Source: Sphingobacterium thalpophilum
Lineage (GTDB): Bacteria > Bacteroidota > Bacteroidia > B-17B0 > Aurantibacillaceae
Length of the DNA stretch: 43,535 bases
NCBI GenBank assembly: GCA_943325195.2
Contig: CALPON020000007.1
Location: 1 to 43,535 of the forward strand
Reading direction: 5' to 3'
The notes beneath the pieces are model-generated. The model did not search any database and was not told the DNA's origin. It saw nothing but the letters and a program-made list of their open reading frames with translations. Below, one piece after another: positions 32,533 to 42,600 of this stretch (position 1 is the first letter of the stretch; the number at the start of each line of letters is the position of its first letter). Position numbers and translations under genes: made by a program.

Positions 32533-35500
32533 ATGAAGAGAATACTCTATTCTTCGTTTCTACTGATTTTTGTTTTGTTTTTTAGCAATCAGGCTGCTGC
32601 GCAGGTAACTCAGGTTTCCGTGACCCCTCAGTCACAGTGCTATAATTCGACGGGAATTTATACGATTAACGCAGGTATTTTCCAGCCTGTTGTAACGGCT
32701 GTTACCTATTCATGGAACATTGCCGGGCCTTATACGCCGGTATCGTATACAAACGGCCAGCATCCAGTCCCAACCCCCGTTTCTTCCGGCTCGCAAGTCG
32801 CAATTACAGCGACCGCCTGCGGCATTTACACATTGACAATTTTTCCATTTGCCTTCAGCGGTCCTACCCCCATTCTGATTCCAGGGGGTGTAGCCTCCAC
32901 TACGTTTGAAATCATCTGTGCCAGTAGTGGAAGTGTAGCAATCAGTAATACCGCTATCTGCCTGGGCAATAACGTGGTATTTTCTGGTTCGGGAGGTGCA
33001 GCACCTTCCTCTTATACGTGGAACATTAATGGAAATTCCCAGGTTGGTAATCCCATCATCCTCACTCCGACAGTCAACACCTGCATCAACTATACAGCAA
33101 CATCTCCTCAGGGATGTACCTTGACGCCAACTGCACCGGGCTGCGTATCGGTGCAGGCCATTTCAGGAACTGTTTCTCCAGCTTCACAGACGATTTGCGC
33201 TAATTCACCAATTTGTTTGAATGTAACGGGGCAGGTGACCTCGGGCTCAAATGTCCTGCCGGGAACTGTTATTACTAATACTGCTTGGCTCGCTCCAGGA
33301 GGTCTTGCTATTGCTTCAAGCTGCACTACTAGTGCGGCTGCAGGTACTTACAGCGCGGTACTAACGCACACAGGAGCGGCCGGAAGCTGCAGTGTAATTG
33401 CCACCTCTTCTGTTGTGACTTCTAACAGTATTTCAGTCCTAGCAAGTGCCAGCGCTCCCTCTGTATGCCCCAGTGCAACCGTTCAGTTGAGCGCTACCTC
33501 TATTCAAACCGCAGCCACGCAGTACACGTGGACCATTCCCTCTTTTCCATTCAATATTACCCAAATCGGCGCACCCATAACAAGGACAAATAATATCGCA
33601 ACCTTGACCAATCCAATGGTCTATACGGTCAATACGAGTTATTTTGGTTGTCCGGGTTCCGCTACCGTTGCAGTCGGATATCTGACAATTACGCCGACAC
33701 TCACGCCCTCTTCTTTTTCCATCTGTGCAGGAACACAATTAACTTTATCAGCATCGGGCGGATCACTCTATACCTTCCGTTACTGGAATAATTCCATCAC
33801 GCCGGCCACCAATACAATTATCGGTACCGGCAATTCGCCGACTTTCTCAAGGGTCGCCACACCTTCGCTGACCATACCCTTTCCTCATTACTATTCCGTC
33901 AGTACGACCAGCAATGGTTGTAGTGGTTCAACAACGATTACGGTCAGTGAGCGAACCTTGTTTCCAACTATAATACCCTCTTCTGCGTCCGTTTGTCCGG
34001 GCACCCAATTTACCCTCAGTGCAGGGAATGTGGGTACCGGCTCATTCACCTTTGCCGCATCTTACAGCGCCAATATCGGCTCGCCTACCCGTTCTGTGAC
34101 ACATGTCCCACCTACCCTCAACCCGATACCACAGAGTTACACGCTTACAGCAGACAGTGCGGGCTGCAGAGGAACAGCAACAATTACAATTAACCGTTTA
34201 ACTTTACCGACCACCATTGCCGCCTCCTCCCAGTCTATTTGCGCAGGAACCGGCATTAGCTTTACTGTAAGCGGGGGAATGGACACCAAGGATACTTTAT
34301 TTGGGCCTCCAGGCACTCCTCCAGGCGTTCTGGCTACTGCCATTTCAGGGACTGTAAAAGCCGTTTTTAATTTCACGCCCGTATCGACGCCCCTCTTACC
34401 GCATGTCTATACCGTGAATGCCGACAGTGCAGGCTGTAAAGGAGTAGCGACTATCACCATTGGCTTGCTGAATCTGGGACCTAAAATCAATGTTAGCCCT
34501 TCGACTGCTTCTGTTTGTCCGAACCGCCAATTCACACTGAATGCCAGTACGCCATCCGGTTCATCGACATTTACCTATAATTTTTATGGTCCGGGTGGAA
34601 GCCAGTTGAGCACCACCACAGCAACAGCCGTTACCCAATCCAGCATTCTGCCGGTGACTTATACGGTCACAGCTGATAGCTCATCCTGCTCTGGCTTTAC
34701 TACCATTACAATTTTTCGGAAGGTTCTAAATCCAGTTCTACTGTCCTCACAATCTTTAGTGTGCGCAAACAGTCTTTCGCCGGCATTGACAATTACCGCA
34801 ACGAACGTCGGCTATAGCACCTCCAACTCTTATACATTTGGGACTTTGTCGCCGGTGACCGGATCACTCGCCACTGGTAACTTTAGTTTTATCACTCATT
34901 CCCCTTCGGTTCAGACCGTTTATACAGTTTTAGTGGATAGTGCCGGCTGTACCAACAACCTCCTTTCGCCGCCTAGCCTAACCGTCTTCATGAGGCCTGA
35001 TCTTGCTCTTACACCGGCAGCGAGTGCTGCTTCCGTTTGTCCAGGTACCTCTGCCACGATTGCTGTGACTAGTCCGGCATATGTCACTTGGCCGGTGACC
35101 TACACCTGGAGTCAGACGACTGGAAGTGGCTCTATTTCGCCGCCAGTAATTTCCCCATCCGTTGTTGTCTTTCCTTTTTCAAATTCCGTCTATTCGGTGA
35201 CTGCAAAAGATAGTCTGGGTTGTGTAGGACATACCGTTATTAGTGTTGGCATTGATCCAACCATCAGCTTCCCGCTGGCACTGTCCTCTTCCGGCTCTAC
35301 AATATGCGCCGGACAGACCATGACACTATCCGCAACAGCAACAATTTCAACCTTTGGAACCCCTCCAATAACCTATAGCTGGGTGCCATCATCAGGAACA
35401 GTTGCAGCCCTCGGCAATATTATTGTCTCCCCAAGTATCACCACCATTTATACAGTAATTGCTGCCAATCAATACGGCTGTGTCGCTGGAAGGACCATTA

Positions 35501-37434
35501 CCGTTCCTGTCGGCACTTATCCAAGTACAGTGAATGCTGTTCTGGCCACTGCAACGGCCGTTTGTACAGGCTTTACTAGCACACTAACTGCCTTTAATGC
35601 GAATAGTTACATGTGGACCGGTACCACTTTTACCAATTCCATCTCACAACAATCTATTTCGGTTGGTCCAGGCGTCTACACCGTGGTGCTCTCCAATGGA
35701 GGAACGTGTACCTCTACGGTGACGATTCCAATCAACACCCTGCAACCTATTCCCATTAACATTTCAACTACCACTTATACCACTTGTATCGAAAGTAATT
35801 TTCCTAAATTTTCGAAAGCAGTGAAATTGAATGCAAGTGGAGCCGCTAGTTATGTCTGGTCACCTTATAATCCGCTAAACATGACCTATTCCTTGGGCCC
35901 AAATACCGATGTGCGCCCAAGTGCTACGACTATCTACACTGTTGTTGGAAGCACCGCTATCTGCGCTAACTCCAAGACCATCAGTATAACCGTTATTCCG
36001 CAATTCACCATGAACGTGGTACCACCATTGCCAGCGATGTGTATCGGTGATTCACTGAAGTTGATCATCGCCAATATCAGTACATTGGCAGTTGGTCCCG
36101 TCTCTGCATTCACTTATAGCTGGTCTGATCCAGGCAGTGCACCACCAATTAGTTTGAGTAATAATCTGTCGCCGACCGTGGTAGCTTTCCCTCAAAACAC
36201 TTCAACCTATTCCGTAGAAGTAAAAGATAGCCGTCAATGTATCTCGCTGCCGCGACTGGTGACGCTGACGGTTTTACCAAGACCGCTGACCAGCATTGCG
36301 GTTCCCACGATTAACAGTGTGGCCACAAATAGTATTTGTTATGTCGGTTTAAATCCGGGTGCAAAAGATGTGACCATTGATTTGCTTGGTGTTAACCAAA
36401 ATCAGGGACTGCAATTTGGCGTTGTGCCCACCTATACCTGGCTGCAGCCATACAAAGCGCAATATAATTCGATTCTGACACCAAGCAATAGCGCAGGAGT
36501 GACGGTGTCTGCCCCAGTTAAATTGCCGAGTGTGGTTGTCTATACCCTCATTTCCGGTTATAATGGGATTGCGGGCTGTAAGCGAATTGACACCGTAAGT
36601 GTGCGTGTGGTAGACTGTCGTCCCGTTCGAAATGTGGTCTTTACCACGACAGAAATCAATGATACCATTTGTGCCCGTAACTGTATTACCTTCCAGAATT
36701 TGACCGACACCATGGCGGGAGGTCCGCAGAAATTAAACTGGCAATTCCCTGGTGGATCGCCTGCTACTTCTACGCTTCAGATACCGACTATCTGTTATAA
36801 CCTTCCTGGTAAGTATAACGTTATTCTGGGCGTATCTAATCCTTATCCAATTTCTTCCGGTGGATCCTCTCTCACTATTGGTCAGTTAGGCTTTGTGAAG
36901 GTGGTGGATGTGCCGAATGTGACGATTATCGACCCAGGCCAGGAGCGCAGCGATACAACAGTGAGGTTTGGAACAGCGATTAGACTTTCTGGTAAAGGTG
37001 CGCTGACTTATGAATGGTCGCCGAACTATAACATTACGTCTTTAACCAATCCAAATGTGACAGTTAATCCGTTTAAAACAACACAGTACATCTTGAACGG
37101 ATATAATAGCAAACGCTGTACCTCAAGCGATACTATCAATGTGATTGTGATTGCGGATTGTGGTGAAATGTATGTGCCAAATGCCTTTACACCAAACAAT
37201 GATGGTGCTAACGATGTGCTATATGTGCGCGGCATTTGTCTAGAGTCCCTCACCTTTATGGTCTTTAACCGTTGGGGCGAGAAAGTCTTTGAAACCTCTG
37301 ATCAACGTGTTGGCTGGGATGGTTCTTATAAAGGAGACGATCTCAATACCGGTGTATTTGTCTATCGACTCGAGGGGAAAACCTATGATGGCGTAGGATT
37401 TAGTCTCAAAGGGAACGTTACATTAATTAGATAG
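32533..37434 (+). CDS. Giant repeat adhesin with T9SS type B (gliding-associated) sorting domain
   Basis: 1633 residues from ATG 32533. The signal peptide is KRILYSSFLLIFVLFFSNQ ending AAAQ. The body is about thirteen Ig-like repeats of roughly 80-110 residues, each opening with a Cys-Ala/Pro-Gly motif such as SVCPGTQFTLSAG or SICAGTQLTLSASGG and closing YTVTADSAGC-like. A PKD-like domain (ICARNCITFQNLTD to YNLPGKYNVILGVSN) precedes the C-terminal type B domain: YVPNAFTPNNDGANDVLYV, then FNRWGEKVFET, and FVYRLEGKTYDG. Type B proteins are exported by T9SS with a PorP/SprF partner, which is the next gene, 6 nt downstream. A SprB-like surface adhesin or gliding component is likely; the ligand is unknown. 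The reading frame extends upstream to 32299 without a signal peptide and is not used. Confidence 0.88.
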   Translation: MKRILYSSFLLIFVLFFSNQAAAQVTQVSVTPQSQCYNSTGIYTINAGIFQPVVTAVTYSWNIAGPYTPVSYTNGQHPVPTPVSSGSQVAITATACGIYTLTIFPFAFSGPTPILIPGGVASTTFEIICASSGSVAISNTAICLGNNVVFSGSGGAAPSSYTWNINGNSQVGNPIILTPTVNTCINYTATSPQGCTLTPTAPGCVSVQAISGTVSPASQTICANSPICLNVTGQVTSGSNVLPGTVITNTAWLAPGGLAIASSCTTSAAAGTYSAVLTHTGAAGSCSVIATSSVVTSNSISVLASASAPSVCPSATVQLSATSIQTAATQYTWTIPSFPFNITQIGAPITRTNNIATLTNPMVYTVNTSYFGCPGSATVAVGYLTITPTLTPSSFSICAGTQLTLSASGGSLYTFRYWNNSITPATNTIIGTGNSPTFSRVATPSLTIPFPHYYSVSTTSNGCSGSTTITVSERTLFPTIIPSSASVCPGTQFTLSAGNVGTGSFTFAASYSANIGSPTRSVTHVPPTLNPIPQSYTLTADSAGCRGTATITINRLTLPTTIAASSQSICAGTGISFTVSGGMDTKDTLFGPPGTPPGVLATAISGTVKAVFNFTPVSTPLLPHVYTVNADSAGCKGVATITIGLLNLGPKINVSPSTASVCPNRQFTLNASTPSGSSTFTYNFYGPGGSQLSTTTATAVTQSSILPVTYTVTADSSSCSGFTTITIFRKVLNPVLLSSQSLVCANSLSPALTITATNVGYSTSNSYTFGTLSPVTGSLATGNFSFITHSPSVQTVYTVLVDSAGCTNNLLSPPSLTVFMRPDLALTPAASAASVCPGTSATIAVTSPAYVTWPVTYTWSQTTGSGSISPPVISPSVVVFPFSNSVYSVTAKDSLGCVGHTVISVGIDPTISFPLALSSSGSTICAGQTMTLSATATISTFGTPPITYSWVPSSGTVAALGNIIVSPSITTIYTVIAANQYGCVAGRTITVPVGTYPSTVNAVLATATAVCTGFTSTLTAFNANSYMWTGTTFTNSISQQSISVGPGVYTVVLSNGGTCTSTVTIPINTLQPIPINISTTTYTTCIESNFPKFSKAVKLNASGAASYVWSPYNPLNMTYSLGPNTDVRPSATTIYTVVGSTAICANSKTISITVIPQFTMNVVPPLPAMCIGDSLKLIIANISTLAVGPVSAFTYSWSDPGSAPPISLSNNLSPTVVAFPQNTSTYSVEVKDSRQCISLPRLVTLTVLPRPLTSIAVPTINSVATNSICYVGLNPGAKDVTIDLLGVNQNQGLQFGVVPTYTWLQPYKAQYNSILTPSNSAGVTVSAPVKLPSVVVYTLISGYNGIAGCKRIDTVSVRVVDCRPVRNVVFTTTEINDTICARNCITFQNLTDTMAGGPQKLNWQFPGGSPATSTLQIPTICYNLPGKYNVILGVSNPYPISSGGSSLTIGQLGFVKVVDVPNVTIIDPGQERSDTTVRFGTAIRLSGKGALTYEWSPNYNITSLTNPNVTVNPFKTTQYILNGYNSKRCTSSDTINVIVIADCGEMYVPNAFTPNNDGANDVLYVRGICLESLTFMVFNRWGEKVFETSDQRVGWDGSYKGDDLNTGVFVYRLEGKTYDGVGFSLKGNVTLIR

Positions 37435-37440
37435 TGAATT

Positions 37441-38496
37441 ATGAAAGCTAAGTATATAGTACCTTCTTTTATTGCGTTTTTAGGTTTGATGGGCTCACTT
37501 ATGGCACAGGATGTCCATTTTTCAATGTATACTGAAACGCCGAGTGCCATCAATCCCGCGCTAGCTGGTGTTACCTACGAAACGCGTGTTTCAGCAAATT
37601 ACAAATCGCAGTGGTCTTCAGTAGCGAATAAATACGAGACCATGGCTATTTCCTTTGATCGGACCATCAAGCATAAAAAATTAAAGGATAATTATTTTGC
37701 CATTGCTGCTAATATATACAAGGATGTGGCGGGAGATGCCAAAATGGGCTTGTTAAATCCAAACCTTGGGATTGCTTACCTTCAGAAAGTCAGCAAGAAA
37801 ATGAAACTGTCCGGCGGTATTCAGTCTGGTTTCTTTTACCGCACCCTCGATGCCAGCAATCTGCGCTATGATGGTAATTATAATGGTTATAACTATGACC
37901 CGACGCGTCCAAGCGGTGAGCCTAATCCGCCTCGTTCGGGATTTAGTGCGTTTGATCTTGGTGGAGGGGTTAATTTGAATTTTGTGCAGAGTGATAAATA
38001 TATCAGCGCAAAAAACGCAGCAAAAATCGATGTCGGCCTATCCGCCTATCATTACAGTCTCGGCAAAACATCTTTTCTTACGACAGACGAAAAATTGAAG
38101 ACGAGAATTTGTGCATATTTTAATGGCGATTTTAATATCCCCAACACGAAAAACGCAATTTTACCTACGTTTTTGTATATGCGTCAGGGACCAAGCAGTG
38201 AATTTATTGCGGGTGCTATGTTTAAATTTATACTTGGAGACGCCTCTACATACACTGCTCTGAAAAAGCCACGTGCCTTGGCAATCGGTGGCTATTACCG
38301 CTTTAAGGATGCGATTGTCCCAAGTCTGTTATTTCAATACAATACCTACGCTATAGGTATAGCCTATGACATCAATGTGTCTGCATTGACACCAGCCTCT
38401 AAGCGAAACGGAGGAATGGAGATTATGCTGCGTTACAATGTTTTTGGCGGTTATGGGGTCAATCTGGGAAGAACCGATACGAAACCCTCTTATTAA
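37441..38496 (+). CDS. PorP/SprF family T9SS outer-membrane protein
   Basis: 351 residues. A signal peptide ends LMGSLMAQ; the mature N-terminus DVHFSMYTETPSAINPALAG is the PorP/SprF signature (here with PS-x-NPA-AG). The rest is a beta-barrel of alternating strands ending LGRTDTKPSY. Such proteins accept and anchor one type B substrate, here the adhesin encoded 6 nt upstream, and couple it to the T9SS translocon and gliding machinery. The pair is closed by a strong terminator at 38504. Confidence 0.93.
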   Translation: MKAKYIVPSFIAFLGLMGSLMAQDVHFSMYTETPSAINPALAGVTYETRVSANYKSQWSSVANKYETMAISFDRTIKHKKLKDNYFAIAANIYKDVAGDAKMGLLNPNLGIAYLQKVSKKMKLSGGIQSGFFYRTLDASNLRYDGNYNGYNYDPTRPSGEPNPPRSGFSAFDLGGGVNLNFVQSDKYISAKNAAKIDVGLSAYHYSLGKTSFLTTDEKLKTRICAYFNGDFNIPNTKNAILPTFLYMRQGPSSEFIAGAMFKFILGDASTYTALKKPRALAIGGYYRFKDAIVPSLLFQYNTYAIGIAYDINVSALTPASKRNGGMEIMLRYNVFGGYGVNLGRTDTKPSY

Positions 38497-38503
38497 TTGC
38501 AGA

Positions 38504-38530
38504 AGCGTTAGGAAACTAACGCTTTTTTTT
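38504..38530 (+). terminator. Terminator of the adhesin-porP operon, GAAA tetraloop
   Basis: A perfect 8-bp stem (38504-38511 with 38516-38523) with the tetraloop GAAA is followed by eight T (38523-38530). It lies 7 nt after the porP stop and 36 nt before the methyltransferase start. Confidence 0.95.
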
Positions 38531-38565
38531 TGTGGTTTATTAGTGCTCTTAATTCATAATGAGGT

Positions 38566-39282
38566 ATGCCGAATGATTTTTTTGAATTTAAGCAGTTTAG
38601 AATTAAGCAGGACAAATGTGCCATGCGCGTCAGTACCGATGCCGTGCTACTTGGAGCCTGGGTAGTTCCTAATGGAAGCAAAACCATCTTGGATATTGGA
38701 ACTGGTACCGGCGTCATAGCTCTCATGCTGGCGCAAAAATCGTCCGCTACCATCACTGCCATTGACATCGACAAAGAAAGTACGGAGCAAGCACGCGATA
38801 ACGCAAACAATAGTCCTTTCAAAAACAATGTCACCGTTTATCATCAATCCTTTCAGGATCTCAGTCTGCAGTGCTCTGATAAATTTGATTTGATTGTCAC
38901 GAATCCACCTTACTTCATCGATTCCCTCAAGAACAGCAGTGATACACGTACACATGCGCGTCACACAGACTCCTTAAGTTTTTCAGATCTGCTCTGCGGT
39001 GTTAAAAAACTATTGAGTGAAAAAGGAAAATTTTGTCTGATTCTTCCCACAAAAGAAGCTGCCCTATTTAGGGACCTAGCCCAAAGCAAAGGCCTCTATC
39101 TCTCGAAGTTATTGCGTATCAGAACCCGTCTTGAAAAAGATACTGAGAAACGGCACCTCATGCAATTTGAATTTAAGGAGACCGAATTTTCAGAAGCTAC
39201 TTTGGTAATTGAAGCCGACAGTCATCGCAATTATACAGCTGAGTACAAGGACCTCACAAAAGACTATTACCTGAACTTTTAA
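38566..39282 (+). CDS. tRNA1(Val) (adenine-37-N6)-methyltransferase-like
   Basis: 238 residues of the YfiC/TrmN6 family. The N-terminal FKQFRIKQDKCAMRVSTDAV is the family block, the SAM loop is LDIGTGTGVIALMLAQ (about residues 43-58), and the catalytic NPPYF follows LIVTNPPYF. It methylates N6 of A37 in tRNA-Val in enterobacteria; other Bacteroidota members are less studied. It lies just past the porP terminator and I see no clear promoter, so read-through or an unusual promoter may drive it. The start is ATG. Confidence 0.9.
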   Translation: MPNDFFEFKQFRIKQDKCAMRVSTDAVLLGAWVVPNGSKTILDIGTGTGVIALMLAQKSSATITAIDIDKESTEQARDNANNSPFKNNVTVYHQSFQDLSLQCSDKFDLIVTNPPYFIDSLKNSSDTRTHARHTDSLSFSDLLCGVKKLLSEKGKFCLILPTKEAALFRDLAQSKGLYLSKLLRIRTRLEKDTEKRHLMQFEFKETEFSEATLVIEADSHRNYTAEYKDLTKDYYLNF

Positions 39283-39306
39283 AATCCCATCTCAGCAAGT
39301 ATCCAC

Positions 39307-39477
39307 TTAAAAAGTAAAATCTTGGAGTGTCCCTTTCAGCGCGTCATTTATGATATTGGACGGTGCTGAAACGGTCGGGCCCACACTACTCGTTTTCTGC
39401 AAGCTGTTGTTGTGCAACATGGCGGGCCTGCAGAAGCGCTCAAACAGGCCGCTTGGTCCCTCACGCAGCCAAGCCCA
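39307..39477 (-). pseudogene. Protein-like ORF relic in a GC-rich gap
   Basis: The minus strand reads without stops for 56 codons to TAA at 39307-39309 (for example GPSGLFERFCRPAMLHNNS, then QKTSSVGPTVSAPSNIINDA, then LKGTLQDFTF), after a TGA at 39478-39480. A Met in it would leave 37 residues. The composition looks coding, and its GC content is higher than the flanks. No family is recognised. The same bases form several perfect stems, so it may instead be a structured RNA or a repeat remnant. Confidence 0.35.
39395..39474. other. Cluster of perfect stems, possible structured RNA
   Basis: TTCTGCA (39395-39401) pairs with TGCAGAA (39429-39435); nested inside, TGTTG (39405-39409) pairs with CAACA (39415-39419). 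A second stem GCTTGG (39451-39456) pairs with CCAAGC (39469-39474). The cluster sits in a 406-bp gap between the methyltransferase and the next surface protein. The remaining gap (39478-39675) shows no gene. Confidence 0.35.
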
Positions 39478-39675
39478 TCATTGATAGTGCAAAACTGAAG
39501 TAAAATCTATCTGCTTTAAATGACACTGTTAAAAGGTAATGCGAGTATTGCCACTTCTAATAGCTCCAAACGCAAAAAATATCTTGTTATGAAAGAATGA
39601 ACCTCCACAGAGAATAGTAACTCTCGCGTACATTTAAGAAGCTTCATTTTAACTTTTTTAAGCGCTATTTATTTT

Positions 39676-39683
39676 TATATTTG
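39676..39683 (+). promoter_or_regulatory. -7 promoter element of the type A surface protein gene
   Basis: TATATTTG is a perfect TAnnTTTG that ends 5 nt before the ATG at 39689, implying a leaderless or near-leaderless message. No clear -33 TTG was found. Confidence 0.6.
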
Positions 39684-39688
39684 TTATA

Positions 39689-42600
39689 ATGAGAAAGTTT
39701 ACCCTTATCAGCTGCTGGGTTTTCTGCATTTTGATTAATCAGGGCATTGCGCAAAACGAAGCTCGTATCTGGTATTTTGGAAATGGTTTAGGCTTGGATT
39801 TTTCTTCTGCGACACCCAGCCTACTAACTAACGGATCAACCGCAACAAGCTTAGGTTGCGCTGGTGTCTGCAGTAGTTCAGGATCTCTTCTTTTTTACAC
39901 TGATGGTGTTACAGTATGGAACCAGACTCATTCAGTTATGGCAAATGGCACTGGGCTTTTCGGAGATCCTGGTGCACAAACTTGTGTTATTGTCAAAAAA
40001 CCTTTATCGCCGAACCTATATTATGTCTTTACAGTTCAGGGAGGGGGTGGCTCTGCGGGTCTCTGTTATTCGATTGTTGATATGGCTCTGGCAGGAGGTA
40101 ATGGGTCGGTGACGGCCAAAAACGTTCCTCTGCATTCAACACCTTGCGAAGAAAAAATAAGTGCAACCAAACATTGTAATCAGACTGACGCTTGGGTCAT
40201 GGTGCATGAAATGAACACGCAAAATTTTCAGGCTTTTGCGCTTACTGCAAGCGGTATCGGAACTATGGTAACATCTTCCTTTTCGCCCCAGCCATTTCCT
40301 ATTACCACAATCAGCACTCACACTGGCTATTCTCCCAGAGGCACTATGAAATTTTCTCCCAACGGAAGGAAGCTGGCTGAAGTGTTTACTGTTTCCAGTG
40401 CTACTACCCCCATCGGAAATGGAGGTGTTGGAAGTGCGGTATTTGAAATCTGCGATTTCAACAACAGTAGCGGGTTATTATCAAACATTCAAATTGCCAG
40501 CGGCTTTGGTGGAGGTTTTTCAATATTAAGCTGGGCATACGGTACTGAATTTTCTCCGGATGGTACTAAACTTTATTTTGCAACAACCTCAGGAATGTTG
40601 GCGCAGATTAATCACTGTGTTTTTCCATCTACCAGTACTTGGGGAATCCCGTTTACAGGGGATTCCCCACCTGTTAACAGCCGCGCGGCCTCTCTGCAGC
40701 TGGGTCCTGATGGAAAAATTTATGTAGCAGTTGCTGGCTCAAATTCGATAGGTGTAATTAATAATCCTAACCTACCTACTCCTTCCTGTAATTATGTGCC
40801 AGGAGCCATCTCTCTTGGCACCGCAGTGTGTGGTCTCGGTCTTCCTAATTTTTATACGCCTTATTTTGAAAACACGTCGCAAACCTTTACAGCGGCTCAA
40901 ATTCCCGGGTCTGATTGTCGCAATTATAATTTTTTTGTTCCGATAAAATGTGCGGTTGCTCCAAACAATCCAAATAGTCAAATTCCCTTTTCAGGGTATA
41001 TTATCAACAATTACAGCTGGAATTTCGGTGATCCTCTTTCGGGAAGTGCTAATACATCAACAATTTCTAGCCCAAGTCACTATTTTAGCGCGGCCGGCTC
41101 ATATACAGTGCAACTTGTCTTGTCCTATCTATGCGGACGTAATGACACTCTGCGGCAGACCCTTGTTGTTCCGAATACAGCAACAATTAGTGTCGTCACC
41201 CCCTCTCTAAGCTGTGGATTTGCTTCTGCCACAGTTATACCAAGTGGCGCTCTGGGTCCTTGCTCCTATACTTGGCAACCAACAAACATCAACAATGCAG
41301 TTGCCAATAATCTCAGTCCGGGAGTCTATACTGTTTTTACAAAGGATGCAGGTACTGGTTGCTCTTACATTACTACATTGTCCATTGGTCCGACTGTAAT
41401 AAGCAGTTCGGTCAATGCCGCGGCAGCCTGCGCCGGTGTAAACACCGGAACTGCATTAGTACTCACTTCCGGGGGCTCTGGTAGTTACACCTATTCATGG
41501 ACGGGAACATCTTCCACTTCCACGTTAGTAAGTGGCCTTCCGCTTGGCACCAATAGTGTCATCATCAGTGATCTTGCTAATAATTGTGTGCTCACTAGTA
41601 CTTTTCAGATTAATCAGTCACCGCCCCTTCTTTTCAATATCAGCGCCAACATTAACAACGCACTTTGTACAGGCAATTCTTTGGTGCTATCGGGAATTTG
41701 CACCGGTGGTGCGCCCCCTTACGCTTATTCATGGATAGGTGGTAGCAACACTTCTTCAATTGCCATAACGCACAATCTCTCCGGCAGCTACACTTACACC
41801 TGTAATGTTCTAGATGCCCTGAATTGCAGCGCCAGCAAAACTTACCAGGTAATTTACATACAAACGCCCACCTTAGCGGCATCAAACGTCAGCCTATGTT
41901 CCGGTCAATCAGCAACGCTAGTGGCAAGCGGAGCTTCCACATACTATTGGTTACCTGTTAACACTAATGCCAACCCCTGCGTCATTAATCCATCAGTTTC
42001 CGGAACTTATACGCTTATTGGTAACACGGGGCCCTGTGGGACTACCAAAACAATCAGCGTTATAGTTACGCCTTCTCCAATACTCACGCTCACTTCTAAT
42101 GCCCCGGTTTGTTCAGGCGGACTGCTTAGCTTATTTGGCAATGGATCTGCCGTATATTCCTGGTTGGGACCATTGGGATTCTCATCACCATTACAAAACG
42201 CAACTATCAGTCCAATTGCTTTAGCCGCGGGGGGAATATATTCTTTAACAGGAACGGGAGCTAGCGGTTGTGCATCGACATCAACATTGTCAATAACTGT
42301 ATTACCTTCCCCCTTATCTCAAATCACAGGGAACACCAATCTGTGTGCTGGTCAGCTGCTGAGTTTAAGCAGTGCTACTGCCGCGCAGTACAATTGGTCG
42401 GGGCCGCTCGGCTTTTCAGCAACTACACAGAGTATCCTTTTAAACGGTTTAATAACAAATCAAAGCGGTGTTTACTCAATATCAATAACCGCAACAAACC
42501 TTTGTGCAGCCGCTTCATCAGTTAGCGTTCAGGTGAATTCAAACCCGACGATTATGATTTCGGGACCAAACATGCTTTGTTTAGGGCAACAGGCCACACT

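Noticed and set aside
39357-39395. Signal recognition particle RNA suggested by GGTGCTG near GGTCGGG
   Set aside because: The conserved GGAA and AGCAG parts of the SRP RNA loop are absent, so only a short chance resemblance remains.
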